This document shows, in pieces, positions 44,556 to 52,885 of a stretch of DNA of 64,000 nt. Position numbers and translations under genes: made by a program. Position 1 is the stretch's first letter, and every line of letters starts with the position of its first letter. The stretch lies in contig JASJEA010000001.1 of the NCBI GenBank assembly GCA_030064935.1, forward strand, positions 1-64,000. The letters are read 5' to 3'. This stretch comes from Crocosphaera sp. (GTDB lineage: Bacteria; Cyanobacteriota; Cyanobacteriia; Cyanobacteriales; Microcystaceae). Below the pieces are notes generated by a model. It saw only the letters and a list, made by a program, of their open reading frames with translations, made no database searches and had not been told where the DNA came from.

Positions 44556-45668
44556 ATGAACTGGTGGCAAAAACTTCAAGATAATCCTTTAGCTCGTTTT
44601 GGGGCAGTTTTACTGATCGTTTTTTATTTAGCGGTTATTGCGGCTGATTTTGTGGCTCCTTATGATCCTTATTCGTCTCAAGCTGATGGCTCTTTGCTCC
44701 CCCCCACTCATATTTATTGGAAAAATCAAGATGGTCAATTTGTTGGACCTCATGTTTATCCAACAACTCAAAGTCCTACAGATATAGAAACGGGAAAACG
44801 CAGTTTAAACGTTGATTTTAATTATCCCTCACCGATTCGTTTATTGGTTAAAGGTGATACTTATCAATTATTTAAAATTAGTCTCCCCTTACCCCCTTCT
44901 TTTGAGGAAGTGGAACTCTTTTCAGGTATTCCTCTCGATCGCCATCTTTTGGGAACTATTGGACCGGGTAAACTTAACCTCCTAGGAACGGATGAACAGG
45001 CACGGGATCAGTTCAGCCGTTTACTTTTTGGGGGGAGGATTAGCTTATTTATTGGTTTAGTGGGCATTCTCGTCTCTTTCCCCCTGGGGATGATTGTGGG
45101 CGGGATTTCTGGCTATTTTGGCGGTTGGATCGATGCGGTGCTAATGCGTCTGGTGGAAGTGTTAATGACCATTCCTGGTATTTATCTGTTAGTGGCCTTA
45201 GCGGCTGTTCTTCCCCCCAGTTTAACCAGTGGGCAACGATTTTTATTAATTGTTTTAATTACTTCTTTCATTGGTTGGTCTGGACTCGCTAGGGTGATCC
45301 GAGGTCAAGTTCTTTCTCTTAAAGAACAAGAGTTTGTCCAAGCAGCAAAGACTATGGGGGCTACTCCTTGGCGCATTATTGTTCGTCATGTTCTTCCCCA
45401 AACCGCGACTTATATCATTATTTCGGCAACCTTAGCGGTTCCTGGGTTCATTGTCTCTGAATCTGTTTTAAGCCTCATTGGTTTAGGAATTCAACAACCT
45501 GATCCCAGTTGGGGTAATTTACTCTCTGTTTCTACTAATGCCTCTATTTTAGTCCTACAACCCTGGCTCATTTGGCCCCCTGCACTTCTGATTATTTTGA
45601 CGGTTCTTTCCTTTAATTTACTTGGAGATGGCCTCAGAGATGCTTTAGATCCTCGCAGCCTAGAATAG
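44556..45668 (+). CDS. ABC transporter permease, OppC/DppC family
   Basis: The 370-residue inner-membrane protein has an N-terminal helix (RFGAVLLIVFYLAVIAADFVAP) and the conserved NLLGTDEQARDQFSRLLFGGRISL segment of OppC proteins. It continues with a five-helix permease domain carrying the EAA loop (KTMGATPWRIIVRHVLPQ). It would work with an OppB-type permease, a peptide-binding protein and ATPases, none of which is adjacent. An insert of about 60 residues before the LLGTD motif is longer than in many OppC proteins. Substrate is presumably oligopeptides, but this is not shown. Confidence 0.9.
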   Translation: MNWWQKLQDNPLARFGAVLLIVFYLAVIAADFVAPYDPYSSQADGSLLPPTHIYWKNQDGQFVGPHVYPTTQSPTDIETGKRSLNVDFNYPSPIRLLVKGDTYQLFKISLPLPPSFEEVELFSGIPLDRHLLGTIGPGKLNLLGTDEQARDQFSRLLFGGRISLFIGLVGILVSFPLGMIVGGISGYFGGWIDAVLMRLVEVLMTIPGIYLLVALAAVLPPSLTSGQRFLLIVLITSFIGWSGLARVIRGQVLSLKEQEFVQAAKTMGATPWRIIVRHVLPQTATYIIISATLAVPGFIVSESVLSLIGLGIQQPDPSWGNLLSVSTNASILVLQPWLIWPPALLIILTVLSFNLLGDGLRDALDPRSLE

Positions 45669-45958
45669 TTGCTGCTTAATCGACGGACTGGCTATCTCTC
45701 GCTAATAGTTTTTTAGCTATATCTTTTTGTTAAGTTCTGCTTCTTGCCAAAAATTCTCCCTTGACTTTTTTGGGAAGGTTAAGGGAAACTTACAATAATT
45801 GGAGTAGCTTACTAATAAAATGTTAACTTTTGCTAAAATTTGATTAATAATGCTACGGTTAATCAAGATTTATATCTTGAGCAGAATGGGCAAAATTAAT
45901 CCTTTTAGGAAAAAATCCCTGTTTCGCCCCCCTATACACTCCTATTCTAGAATCAACC

Positions 45959-46174
45959 ATGAACATGGAAACCCTAGAATTCATTATCTATCCTGATGGC
46001 CGTGTCAAAGAAACAGTCACAGGCATAATGGGTTCCTCTTGTCAAGAGGTAACAAAAGCGATCGAAGCACAATTGGGACGAGTCATTTCTACCCAAAAGA
46101 CTTCCCAATACTACGCTCAACCCAATACCCAATCAACAAAAGCTACTAATCAAGCATCTTTTAGTGATTGGTAA
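45959..46174 (+). CDS. DUF2997 family protein
   Basis: This 71-residue protein starts MNMETLEFIIYPDGRVKETV and contains GSSCQEVTKAIEAQLG, the DUF2997 pattern. A second ATG two codons later is possible. It is the first gene of a three-gene set with DUF1257 and a ferredoxin. The conserved association suggests a shared iron-sulfur or redox role, but function is unknown. The C-terminal 25 residues are polar. Confidence 0.8.
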   Translation: MNMETLEFIIYPDGRVKETVTGIMGSSCQEVTKAIEAQLGRVISTQKTSQYYAQPNTQSTKATNQASFSDW

Positions 46175-46230
46175 GGGTTGATTCTTTCTTGATTGTCCAA
46201 CCTTGTTTAACGTTTTAAATTACAGAGAAT

Positions 46231-46617
46231 ATGTCACACTTTAGTAACATCAAAACCCAAATTCGTAATCTTTCTTCTCTCAAAGCCTCCCTTAGTGATA
46301 TGGGAATTGATTGGAAAGAAGGTCCTCATCCCGTTAGAGGATATCAAGGACAAACCCTTACTGCCGAGGTTGTTGTTGAACAAGAGAATAACTATGACAT
46401 TGGTTTTAGCTGGAATGGTAGCGAATATGAATTAGTTGCTGATTTACAATATTGGCAGCAACCTCTATCAGTTGACGGGTTCCTGAAAAAAGTGACTCAA
46501 GGTTATGCTTTACATACCATCTTGGATGAGTCTAGTAAACAGGGGTTCCAAGTTGCCCAACAACAAAAGAATGAAGACGGTTCTATTCGCCTCGTTGTTC
46601 AACGCTGGAGTGCGTAA
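46231..46617 (+). CDS. ycf35: DUF1257 protein, Ycf35
   Basis: This 128-residue protein begins MSHFSNIKTQIRNLSSLKAS and contains the DUF1257 core GHPVRGYQGQ-type segment (PHPVRGYQGQTLTAEVVV), YDIGFSW and HTILDESSKQGF. Ycf35 is conserved in cyanobacteria and some plastids with unknown function. Its stop overlaps the start of the ferredoxin gene by 1 bp (TAATG), so the two are translationally coupled. Confidence 0.88.
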   Translation: MSHFSNIKTQIRNLSSLKASLSDMGIDWKEGPHPVRGYQGQTLTAEVVVEQENNYDIGFSWNGSEYELVADLQYWQQPLSVDGFLKKVTQGYALHTILDESSKQGFQVAQQQKNEDGSIRLVVQRWSA

Positions 46618-47030
46618 TGACTGATTTTTCAGCCACCCCCGATCGTTCCGGTTTAGAACCGGAACTAGGGGGAATTTTCCGAGATAATCCTGAGAGAACC
46701 GGCTTTGAGCCGGAATTAGGAGGTGAACTTCGACAGAGAGGCGTTTACGTCGATGAGGTCACTTGTATAGGTTGTAAACACTGCGCTCACGTTGCCCCTA
46801 ATACTTTTTATATTGAATCAGATTATGGGCGATCGCGGGTTTACAATCAAGATGGGGATCAAGAGGATACCATTCAAGAGGCCATTGATACTTGTCCTGT
46901 TGATTGTATTCACTGGGTAGATTATACCGAGTTAAAGGGACTCGAAGAAGTTCGTAAGCATCAACAAGTTAAACCCCTTGGTTTTCCTCAAGTTAATCAC
47001 GATCCGAAAAGGCGAACAAAACCTTCTTAA
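46617..47030 (+). CDS. Single-cluster bacterial-type ferredoxin with N-terminal repeat
   Basis: The 137-residue protein has one ferredoxin domain: CIGCKHCAHVAP, later CPVDCIHW. That gives CxxCxxC plus a distant Cys-Pro, as in 4Fe-4S (or 3Fe-4S) ferredoxins. The first 40 residues have a tandem motif, RSGLEPELGG and RTGFEPELGG, of unknown role. It lies directly after Ycf35 and may carry electrons for the DUF2997/DUF1257 module. A terminator lies at 47054. A partner enzyme is not visible. Confidence 0.88.
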   Translation: MTDFSATPDRSGLEPELGGIFRDNPERTGFEPELGGELRQRGVYVDEVTCIGCKHCAHVAPNTFYIESDYGRSRVYNQDGDQEDTIQEAIDTCPVDCIHWVDYTELKGLEEVRKHQQVKPLGFPQVNHDPKRRTKPS

Positions 47031-47053
47031 CAAAATTAATTTACTGGTTTGGG

Positions 47054-47101
47054 GTGAGCAATAGGGATATTTTTCCTCTGAGTTAATTATTGCTCACTTT
47101 T
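47054..47101 (+). terminator. Terminator after the ferredoxin operon
   Basis: GTGAGCAATA (47054-47063) pairs perfectly with TATTGCTCAC (47088-47097) around a 24-nt loop, followed by TTTT. It lies 23 bp after the ferredoxin stop and just before the pseudouridine-synthase gene. Confidence 0.6.
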
Positions 47102-47118
47102 CGCTGAAATGTACAACA

Positions 47119-48039
47119 ATGAATAAAGGTTGGATTTACCGAGAGCAGGTTAAACCCAAGAGTGCGGGATTAACGGTGATTGAGCATTATAGCAAAAACT
47201 ATCATCATTCTAATTATCAAGAATGGTTAGAAAGGATTAGCTCAGGTCAAATTTTCCTTAACAATAAGATTACAACTGCTGATACTATTTTACAAACAGG
47301 ACAATGGTTAAGTTATCATCGTCCTCCTTGGCAAGAACCAGAGGTTCCTTTAGATTTTGATATTGTTTATGAAGATGAGCATATATTAGTCATTAACAAG
47401 CCTTCAGGACTTCCCGTTTTACCTGGAGGAGGTTTTTTAGAACATACTTTATTATGGCAGTTAAAGAAACAGTATCCGGAAGATAAACCTGTGCCTATTC
47501 ATCGTTTAGGTAGAGGAACATCAGGGTTAATGTTAATCGGAAGATCATCCCCGGCTCGTTCCCATTTGACTAGACAAATGCGAGATCACAAAATCGAAAA
47601 AGTCTATCAAACTTTGATTGGTAAAAGCGATCTTCCTAATAAATTTACTATTAATCATTCTATTGGCAAAATTCCTCACCCCATTTTGGGTTACATTTAT
47701 GGGGCTAAAGCAGATGGAAAATATGCTTATAGTGAGTGTCAAGTATTAAAAAGAATGTCCGATAAGACATTGTTAGAAGTAACCATATTAACTGGTCGTC
47801 CTCATCAAATTAGAATCCATTTAGCCAGTGTTGGATATCCTTTATTGGGTGATCCTTTATATACCATTGGAGGACTTCCTCAAGTTAGTAAAAATGCTCA
47901 AAAAGGAAAAATAAAAGTTCCTGGAGATTGTGGTTATTTTCTCCATTCCTATCAGGTTTCTTTTGTTCATCCTATTACCAATAAATCTTTAAATTTCACC
48001 TCTAATTTGAGTTGGACGAATCCTCAGTTAATTTTTTAA
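47119..48039 (+). CDS. RluA-family RNA pseudouridine synthase with atypical HRLG motif
   Basis: The 306-residue protein has an N-terminal S4-like region (WLERISSGQIFLN) and an RluA catalytic domain (LVINKPSGLPVLPG, then a domain ending in LTGRPHQIRIHLASVGYPLLGDPLY). The signature motif is usually HRLDxxTSG, where Asp is the catalytic nucleophile. Here it reads HRLGRGTSG, with Gly131 in place of Asp (codon GGT at 47509-47511). The rest of the fold is intact. Such HRLGRGTSG proteins also occur in plants (knowledge from family reading), so this may be a subfamily with altered function. Confidence 0.85.
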   Translation: MNKGWIYREQVKPKSAGLTVIEHYSKNYHHSNYQEWLERISSGQIFLNNKITTADTILQTGQWLSYHRPPWQEPEVPLDFDIVYEDEHILVINKPSGLPVLPGGGFLEHTLLWQLKKQYPEDKPVPIHRLGRGTSGLMLIGRSSPARSHLTRQMRDHKIEKVYQTLIGKSDLPNKFTINHSIGKIPHPILGYIYGAKADGKYAYSECQVLKRMSDKTLLEVTILTGRPHQIRIHLASVGYPLLGDPLYTIGGLPQVSKNAQKGKIKVPGDCGYFLHSYQVSFVHPITNKSLNFTSNLSWTNPQLIF

Positions 48040-48100
48040 TATAATAATCAAACTAATTCAACCACCTATTCAAAAAAAGTTTTATAGAGAATGAAAGTAA

Positions 48101-48205
48101 ATGAATTTTATATCTGAATTAAGAAATTGCTTAGTTTCTGAAAAGGAAGTTTATGATCTATCTAGAAATGAAGAGTTTAAAGAATTCAATTTTAACAGTT
48201 ATTAA
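48101..48205 (+). CDS. Short 34-codon frame overlapping the next gene
   Basis: The frame encodes MNFISELRNCLVSEKEVYDL and then 14 polar residues ending NFNSY, and overlaps the 48153 gene in another frame. It may be a coupled small peptide, or the true N-terminus of the downstream protein joined by a frameshift. Nothing else supports it. Confidence 0.25.
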   Translation: MNFISELRNCLVSEKEVYDLSRNEEFKEFNFNSY

Positions 48206-48662
48206 CCAATTTTATCGCTTGGAAAAACGATTAGAAGAAATTTATAGTTCTATTAAAAATATGTCACAAAATCAATCAAAATACAATTTATCAAATGCTT
48301 CCAAAGTTCAGATTATTGAGAATATCAATAGCCCTATTGGAAACCAAAATATTTCTCAAAATAATACTGAAAATGTTGAGATATTTCTTGAAGAATTACA
48401 AGAATTCAAGAAAATAATGGAAAATTTACAAGAAAAATATGATAATGTTAATGATAGCCAAGCTATTACAATTAGAGATAGAAAATTAAGAGAAATTGAG
48501 CGTAATCAACCTGAAAGATGGAAAAAATTTTTACAACTTAAACGGTTATGGAAGGGCATAAAAGGTGGTGCAATAAAATTAGGTGAACACTTCGCTGAAG
48601 ACACTCCTTGGGGAAAAGCAGCAATTGGTTTTATTGAAGCGGTTAGTGATGATATAGATTAA
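48153..48662 (+). CDS. Coiled-coil hypothetical protein
   Basis: The 169-residue protein is largely helical with a coiled-coil-like region (RLEKRLEEIYSSIKN, then LEELQEFKKIMENLQEKY). A central IENINSPIGNQNIS segment resembles the linker of cyanobacterial effector-associated proteins, and a C-terminal part has RWKKFLQLKRLWKGIKGGA and FAEDTPWGKAAIGF. No catalytic motif is seen. I do not recognise a named family; the C-terminal pattern reminds me of small proteins near caspase or NACHT genes, but no such gene is present. Confidence 0.5.
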   Translation: MIYLEMKSLKNSILTVINQFYRLEKRLEEIYSSIKNMSQNQSKYNLSNASKVQIIENINSPIGNQNISQNNTENVEIFLEELQEFKKIMENLQEKYDNVNDSQAITIRDRKLREIERNQPERWKKFLQLKRLWKGIKGGAIKLGEHFAEDTPWGKAAIGFIEAVSDDID

Positions 48663-48669
48663 AAAAAAA

Positions 48670-48694
48670 TAGGCGAATGGATAAAATTTGCCTA
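48670..48694. terminator. Bidirectional terminator between convergent genes
   Basis: TAGGCGAAT (48670-48678) pairs with ATTTGCCTA (48686-48694) with one G-T wobble. A-runs lie on one side and T-runs on the other. It lies between the coiled-coil gene and the lipoxygenase-like gene. Confidence 0.6.
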
Positions 48695-48725
48695 CTTTTA
48701 ATATTATTATTGATGTTTAAAAAAA

Positions 48726-50516
48726 CTAAATTGCAATACTCTGGGGAATATGAGAAGGCTGTAAATAAACGTAAGGAGTTTTGCCTTCTTGTTTCAGTTT
48801 CTTGTTACGTTCTTTGAGTTGAGATTCAATCTCTCTTAAACGCTTGCGAAAGTCTTTGAACACTTGTTTATCTGGTTCTTGTTTGAAGGGATTAGGTAAG
48901 GTTAAAAGACTCTTACTTGTGATGGGAGGAAGAATAGTTAAGACTTTAACTAAGACAATTTGTTTGATGGTTTGTTGTCTTCCTGGTAACCATGTTAACA
49001 ACATTTCTTCTCGTTTTTCTTCTGTGTTTACTGTGTAAAGGGAAGAGAAGGGTTTGTATAATGCAAAAGGCATATTTGCTACCCAGGCACCATAATCATA
49101 CTGTCCAAAGTTTACCGCAGCGTGTTGAGTGGTTGCGAGGAAAATCATTGTTGTGACAATTTCGATAAGATCGTCAACATTATTTAACTTTCCTGTTAAT
49201 TGAGATGCCTTTTCTGGTGGCAGTAATCCTTTAAGAGTGCCTTTTTTTGGCCCAATTAATTCATTTTTCCAATCTTGTAACTTGTCATCATTTTCAACAG
49301 CTTGGTTATCTTTGTAGTGATTTTTAATCACATCACCAACATACTTTTTCGTAGCATCCCACATCAATAGGGCATCATGTTTATAGTAATAGTTAGGTAA
49401 GTGCTCAACGCCACGGGATTTTAAACTATGGGGTAAGGCTTTTTTGTAGAATTCCCAAGGTTCGCCTTGATAGTCAGTTGATAATCCTTTGCCCCAATAA
49501 GCACGACTTAATAATTCATTGGAGCTAGTATAGCCTAAAGCACCTGTGGAATCAAAAAATCCCCCTCTTCCCAAAAAGGTAGAACGGGCCATGTAGTTGA
49601 TAGCTAAGGTGTTAAAAAAGTGAGGTTTCAACAGTTGATAAAGGATATGATCAGAGGATAAAATTCTATAGGTACTAACAGCACAAACTTCTATGGCCAA
49701 ATGAGTATCAAGTAAGTGAGCAATAATCCCTTGATAAGCAATATCAGTAGCAGAAACCGCTAATTTAGCTGCTTTCCATTCAGTTGCAGAGGATTTCGGT
49801 GTAAAAATTTCAGGATGGGGATCGCTTTCTTTGTCGTGTTTTTGCTTAACCTTAATGGCAACAGGTACTAATTCGTCCTTATCATTAAGATGAAATAAGC
49901 ATAAGGGAGAAGATGTATAACGTCCCAATTGATCCTCTTGATTAGCATCAATGATATCCTCAAAGATTTCGTAATCAACTAGATATAATTTATGGTTATC
50001 GAAAGCAGATTGCAAAGAAAAATCATCTCCTAAATGGGGCTTAAGATGAGCCTCTGTAACAGGAAACTTACTAGCAACCGCAATATCTTCTGGCTTACAT
50101 TTTCTCATTAAAACAGGGTTAAGACCTTGTAAGAATTGGCGACCAAATTCCACATCGTCTAATTGTTGATCTTTGTAAAGATCAGCGATTAAAGGTTTGG
50201 GTAAGAATGGCCATTTGAAAAATTGGAATAAATCTTTGAACTTTTCCCACTGATCAGCATGGGCTAAAAGAACTCCTAACCCGAAATCAGCAACTCCCTT
50301 TGGTTTGAATTGTGTTCTGCTTGAATAACCCAAAACATGAAACAGTTGAGTAATAATCAAAATTAAAACAGACTTGAGGGCAGTGAAATCAAAGCATAAA
50401 ATTTTAAAAAAACTAAATCCTTCGCCTTTAGGAAGTCCTTTAACATAAGGGGGTGCGCCAGGATAACGTTTTTCTGGCTCAATCCATGGAAACATATCTT
50501 TGAGACTACTCGACAT
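48726..50516 (-). CDS. Lipoxygenase-like protein lacking one iron-ligand histidine
   Basis: The 596-residue protein has the lipoxygenase fold: WKAAKLAVSATDIAYQGIIAH, the second helix with HLLDTHLAIE and STYRIL, and KPHFFNTLAINYMA. HAAVNFGQYDYG follows, and the terminal Ile596 (SIAI). Classical lipoxygenases bind iron with three His, an Asn and the C-terminal Ile. Here H267, H465, N469 and I596 are present, but the first His is Gln262 (codon CAA, 49731-49733). It would oxygenate polyunsaturated fatty acids if iron binds; loss of a ligand may change or abolish this. There is no N-terminal PLAT domain. A membrane protein gene lies 114 bp upstream on the same strand. Confidence 0.85.
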   Translation of the reverse strand: MSSSLKDMFPWIEPEKRYPGAPPYVKGLPKGEGFSFFKILCFDFTALKSVLILIITQLFHVLGYSSRTQFKPKGVADFGLGVLLAHADQWEKFKDLFQFFKWPFLPKPLIADLYKDQQLDDVEFGRQFLQGLNPVLMRKCKPEDIAVASKFPVTEAHLKPHLGDDFSLQSAFDNHKLYLVDYEIFEDIIDANQEDQLGRYTSSPLCLFHLNDKDELVPVAIKVKQKHDKESDPHPEIFTPKSSATEWKAAKLAVSATDIAYQGIIAHLLDTHLAIEVCAVSTYRILSSDHILYQLLKPHFFNTLAINYMARSTFLGRGGFFDSTGALGYTSSNELLSRAYWGKGLSTDYQGEPWEFYKKALPHSLKSRGVEHLPNYYYKHDALLMWDATKKYVGDVIKNHYKDNQAVENDDKLQDWKNELIGPKKGTLKGLLPPEKASQLTGKLNNVDDLIEIVTTMIFLATTQHAAVNFGQYDYGAWVANMPFALYKPFSSLYTVNTEEKREEMLLTWLPGRQQTIKQIVLVKVLTILPPITSKSLLTLPNPFKQEPDKQVFKDFRKRLREIESQLKERNKKLKQEGKTPYVYLQPSHIPQSIAI

Positions 50517-50630
50517 GATTGTAATGACTCCTGAATTAATGAGTTAGGACCGAAAACAAATCTCAATAACAAGGTGCGTCCATGCAATGTAACGTACCTA
50601 AAAAATTAGAAGCGATCGCACTATTAAAAC

Positions 50631-51407
50631 CTATTCAAAGGATAGTTTATGATTAGGCGATCGCCTCAATTCCAACACTGATACAATTAGGGGGATAGGA
50701 ACCACTAGAACAGTATATAAATTGGTTAGGGAGCGAAACAATAGCCTTTGTCCCTCATCATTGACAAGATCAAGAATGGGGTTTCCGAGTGCCACTGAGA
50801 GTCCGACTATTGTATAGACAGTTGTGAGAACAAACAAAACTAGAAGATACCCAAGGGCAATGGAGCGACTATTCTTGAACGGTAGTGCTTTCATTGCATA
50901 AAAGTAGAGAACATTCTCGAAAGCAACTAAAAACAAAAGGAACTGAAAGCCCATGTAGGGTAAATAATGATTCAAGAAGCTGACTTCTGGATTCCAGACA
51001 AACACCATTCTAAACCAGACAGTCAATAAAATTTCAATGGGTAAGAAAATTGCTGAGACTATATAAACATACTGTGGAGCTTTATGTTCTCGATAGGCAT
51101 CTTGAATTCTCAAAAAGTTGAAAATGACATAAAGCAGAAAAGGCACTTCCCACAAAGGTAACAGCATAGCCGAAACGGTGCGACTTGGCTCATGATCTAA
51201 CCAATTACAGGCATGATTAAACCCAAATAGTTTATAGATTGCTGTGGTTTCGGGATCAACATCAACCAATGTCGCCGTCAAAATGGCTCCAACCAGCAGT
51301 ATAATGATTAACCCCACATAAGAAATAATCCTCAAAATTTCTGGATTAAATCTTATAGAAAAGGCATAATTTGGGGTTTCATTATTGGCAGAATTGTCGA
51401 CAGTCAT
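50631..51407 (-). CDS. Six-helix membrane protein of unknown function
   Basis: The 258-residue protein has about six hydrophobic helices (around 25-48, 83-104, 115-140, 150-173, 185-208 and 225-245). Notable motifs are HACNWLDHEPSRT after the first helix and FENVLYFYAMKAL. It has no signal peptide and no family is recognised. It is followed 114 bp later by the lipoxygenase-like gene on the same strand, which suggests co-transcription and a joint role, for example delivery of a lipid or its oxidised product (inference). Confidence 0.75.
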   Translation of the reverse strand: MTVDNSANNETPNYAFSIRFNPEILRIISYVGLIIILLVGAILTATLVDVDPETTAIYKLFGFNHACNWLDHEPSRTVSAMLLPLWEVPFLLYVIFNFLRIQDAYREHKAPQYVYIVSAIFLPIEILLTVWFRMVFVWNPEVSFLNHYLPYMGFQFLLFLVAFENVLYFYAMKALPFKNSRSIALGYLLVLFVLTTVYTIVGLSVALGNPILDLVNDEGQRLLFRSLTNLYTVLVVPIPLIVSVLELRRSPNHKLSFE

Positions 51408-51415
51408 ATCAGTAA

Positions 51416-51500
51416 AGTGAGTTCGGTGTTAGGAGTTCGGTGTTATGATTTTTTAAGGAGACAATGAGGACTTGAGACTGCTCAATTTGAGTCAGTAGTG
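51416..51500. repeat. Inverted degenerate A-family copy
   Basis: The reverse complement reads GCAGTCTCAAGTCCTCATTG and ends with CACCGAACTCACTTTA, matching the inner and right-end part of the A-family elements at 32 and 36 kb. The opposite terminal repeat is not recognisable. Confidence 0.5.
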
Positions 51501-51539
51501 ACCTCTCTCAATTGTTAAACTATCTGCTTATTTTCGTTA

Positions 51540-51645
51540 CTTCTTGACCTAAAAAAAGGATTCCAAGAAGAATTTTCCTTGTTGCAAGCCTCCAAATTGA
51601 GGGGGCTGTAATTCTAAATTCTACATTCTGATTGACCCTTTCAAT
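51540..51645. repeat. Short copy of dispersed repeat B
   Basis: Contains GGATTCCAAGAAGAATTTTC, CAAGCCTCCAAATTGAGGGG and TTCTAAATTCTACATTCTG. It lacks the GGCGAGG hairpin block that the longer copies at 38960 and 61950 carry, so it is a deletion variant. Confidence 0.5.
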
Positions 51646-51847
51646 GATACTTGACTCAGATGAATTTAACATTGTTTTCTTTACATAATTTCAAATAGCT
51701 GTCAAGTTCACAATTGTTTCTCTCTGTCAAATTAATTTTTGTTAAATAAAATTACCAAACAATGCAACAAAAAAAGGTTGAAAAACTTGAGCCTTTCCAA
51801 CCTCTATATTAATTAATAATTAACGATTTGAGTTATCTATGATTCTT

Positions 51848-51976
51848 CTATCCTAAAGGGTGGAAAAGAAGATCAGGATAGAAACGATTGAACTCAATTA
51901 AAATCCCTGCAGTAAAGGTTAACAATGCCATAATTAAAACAGGGGCAGTAGATAAAAACTTTGTCAAATCTTCCAT
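51848..51976 (-). CDS. psaJ: Photosystem I subunit IX
   Basis: The 42-residue protein, with [16 protein letters not shown] and then [18 protein letters not shown], has one membrane helix and the conserved PDLLFHPL end. PsaJ is a small thylakoid subunit of photosystem I next to PsaF. It lies 55 bp after psaF on the same strand, the usual psaF-psaJ operon. Confidence 0.97.
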   Translation of the reverse strand: MEDLTKFLSTAPVLIMALLTFTAGILIEFNRFYPDLLFHPLG

Positions 51977-52031
51977 GAATTAGTTCTCCAAACAATTAAT
52001 GATCAATGAGAAAAGTACAAATGGTGTTTAA

Positions 52032-52526
52032 TTAACGAGGGGATACGTTAATCTCGCTATCCTTAGCGGTTAATTTTCCAGAGGTTAATTCACCAAGAGC
52101 TGCTAAAGGCCACATAAAGCCAGTCAACATTTTGCCGATTGCTAGAGGAACGTCGATAACAATCTCTTTCATCTCGGAGTCTTTGTCATCACGGATAGCA
52201 ATTAAGTAGGCACGGCCAACCCAACCGATCCAACCAGCGATGTAAAGGAACATAATACCAGGAATGGTAAAGTCCCCAACGTGACTTAAGTTACCATCTA
52301 CTACTAAGTGAGGGTAGCCTTCAGGACCACATAACGCTTCTGCATAACGCTCAGCCCGTTTTTGTCCAGACTGAGGATCATCAGTGGTATTGAGAAAATT
52401 TTTGGATTTTTGCTGATAAGCAGGGTTTTCACTACAGGGGGTCAAATTATCATAAGCAGCCGTTGCAGTAGGGGCAAAGCTAAACCAGAGGGCTGCAATG
52501 AGAATTAATGCGAACAATCGTTTCAT
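52032..52526 (-). CDS. psaF: Photosystem I subunit III
   Basis: The 164-residue protein has a signal peptide ([20 protein letters not shown]), the lumenal N-terminal domain ([15 protein letters not shown] and [14 protein letters not shown]), one membrane helix ([20 protein letters not shown]), and the conserved C-terminal [15 protein letters not shown]. It binds plastocyanin or cytochrome c6 at the lumenal face of photosystem I. Cotranscribed with psaJ. The 359-bp gap upstream holds no recognised feature apart from the promoter region. Confidence 0.97.
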   Translation of the reverse strand: MKRLFALILIAALWFSFAPTATAAYDNLTPCSENPAYQQKSKNFLNTTDDPQSGQKRAERYAEALCGPEGYPHLVVDGNLSHVGDFTIPGIMFLYIAGWIGWVGRAYLIAIRDDKDSEMKEIVIDVPLAIGKMLTGFMWPLAALGELTSGKLTAKDSEINVSPR

Positions 52527-52885
52527 AAGTATTGTTTCCTTTTGTTACAAAAGACGAAGTTTGTTGTACACAAGATAGGAAAATCAGTGGTACATCGATG
52601 ATATCTTACTCTAGCCTGAAAGCTTGAGTAAAGCTTAAGCCACAAAAGTTGTCTTGTCTTGACATGATTGTGGACTTAATCATCATAAGCCTCTTGACTG
52701 CGTAGAATAAGCGTTATGTTACAAATTGTTAGCAGATGGTTGAGCATCCATAAAGAGTCTCTGGATAGGGTAGGTTTTGATCTATGGTTACACGGTCTAA
52801 CCTCTTATGGTGGATAATTGCTGAACCAATAATCCACTCGGCTTTAACCTGTAGAGTGTCAATGTCATATATTCAATCACGACCT
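52527..52885. other. 359-bp gap between divergent psaF and GT4 genes
   Basis: No small ORF, RNA or repeat was recognised. Divergent promoters of psaF and the GT4 gene must lie here. A frame open from 52784 reads into the GT4 gene, but the ATG at 52886 is the more likely start. Confidence 0.4.

Larger units (their letters stand above)
51408..51847. other. 440-bp gap with repeats and psaFJ terminator
   Basis: The gap lies between the membrane protein (minus) and psaJ (minus, ending 51848). It holds an inverted degenerate A-family copy (51416-51500), a short B-family copy (51540-51645) and, nearer psaJ, a weak GGTTG/CAACC hairpin at about 51776-51802 that could end the psaF-psaJ transcript. The promoter of the membrane-protein gene lies in the part next to 51408. 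Confidence 0.5.

Noticed and set aside
45850-45990. Possible 40-codon frame before the DUF2997 gene
   Set aside because: It has no resemblance to a known small photosystem or membrane protein, and it runs into the next gene out of frame.
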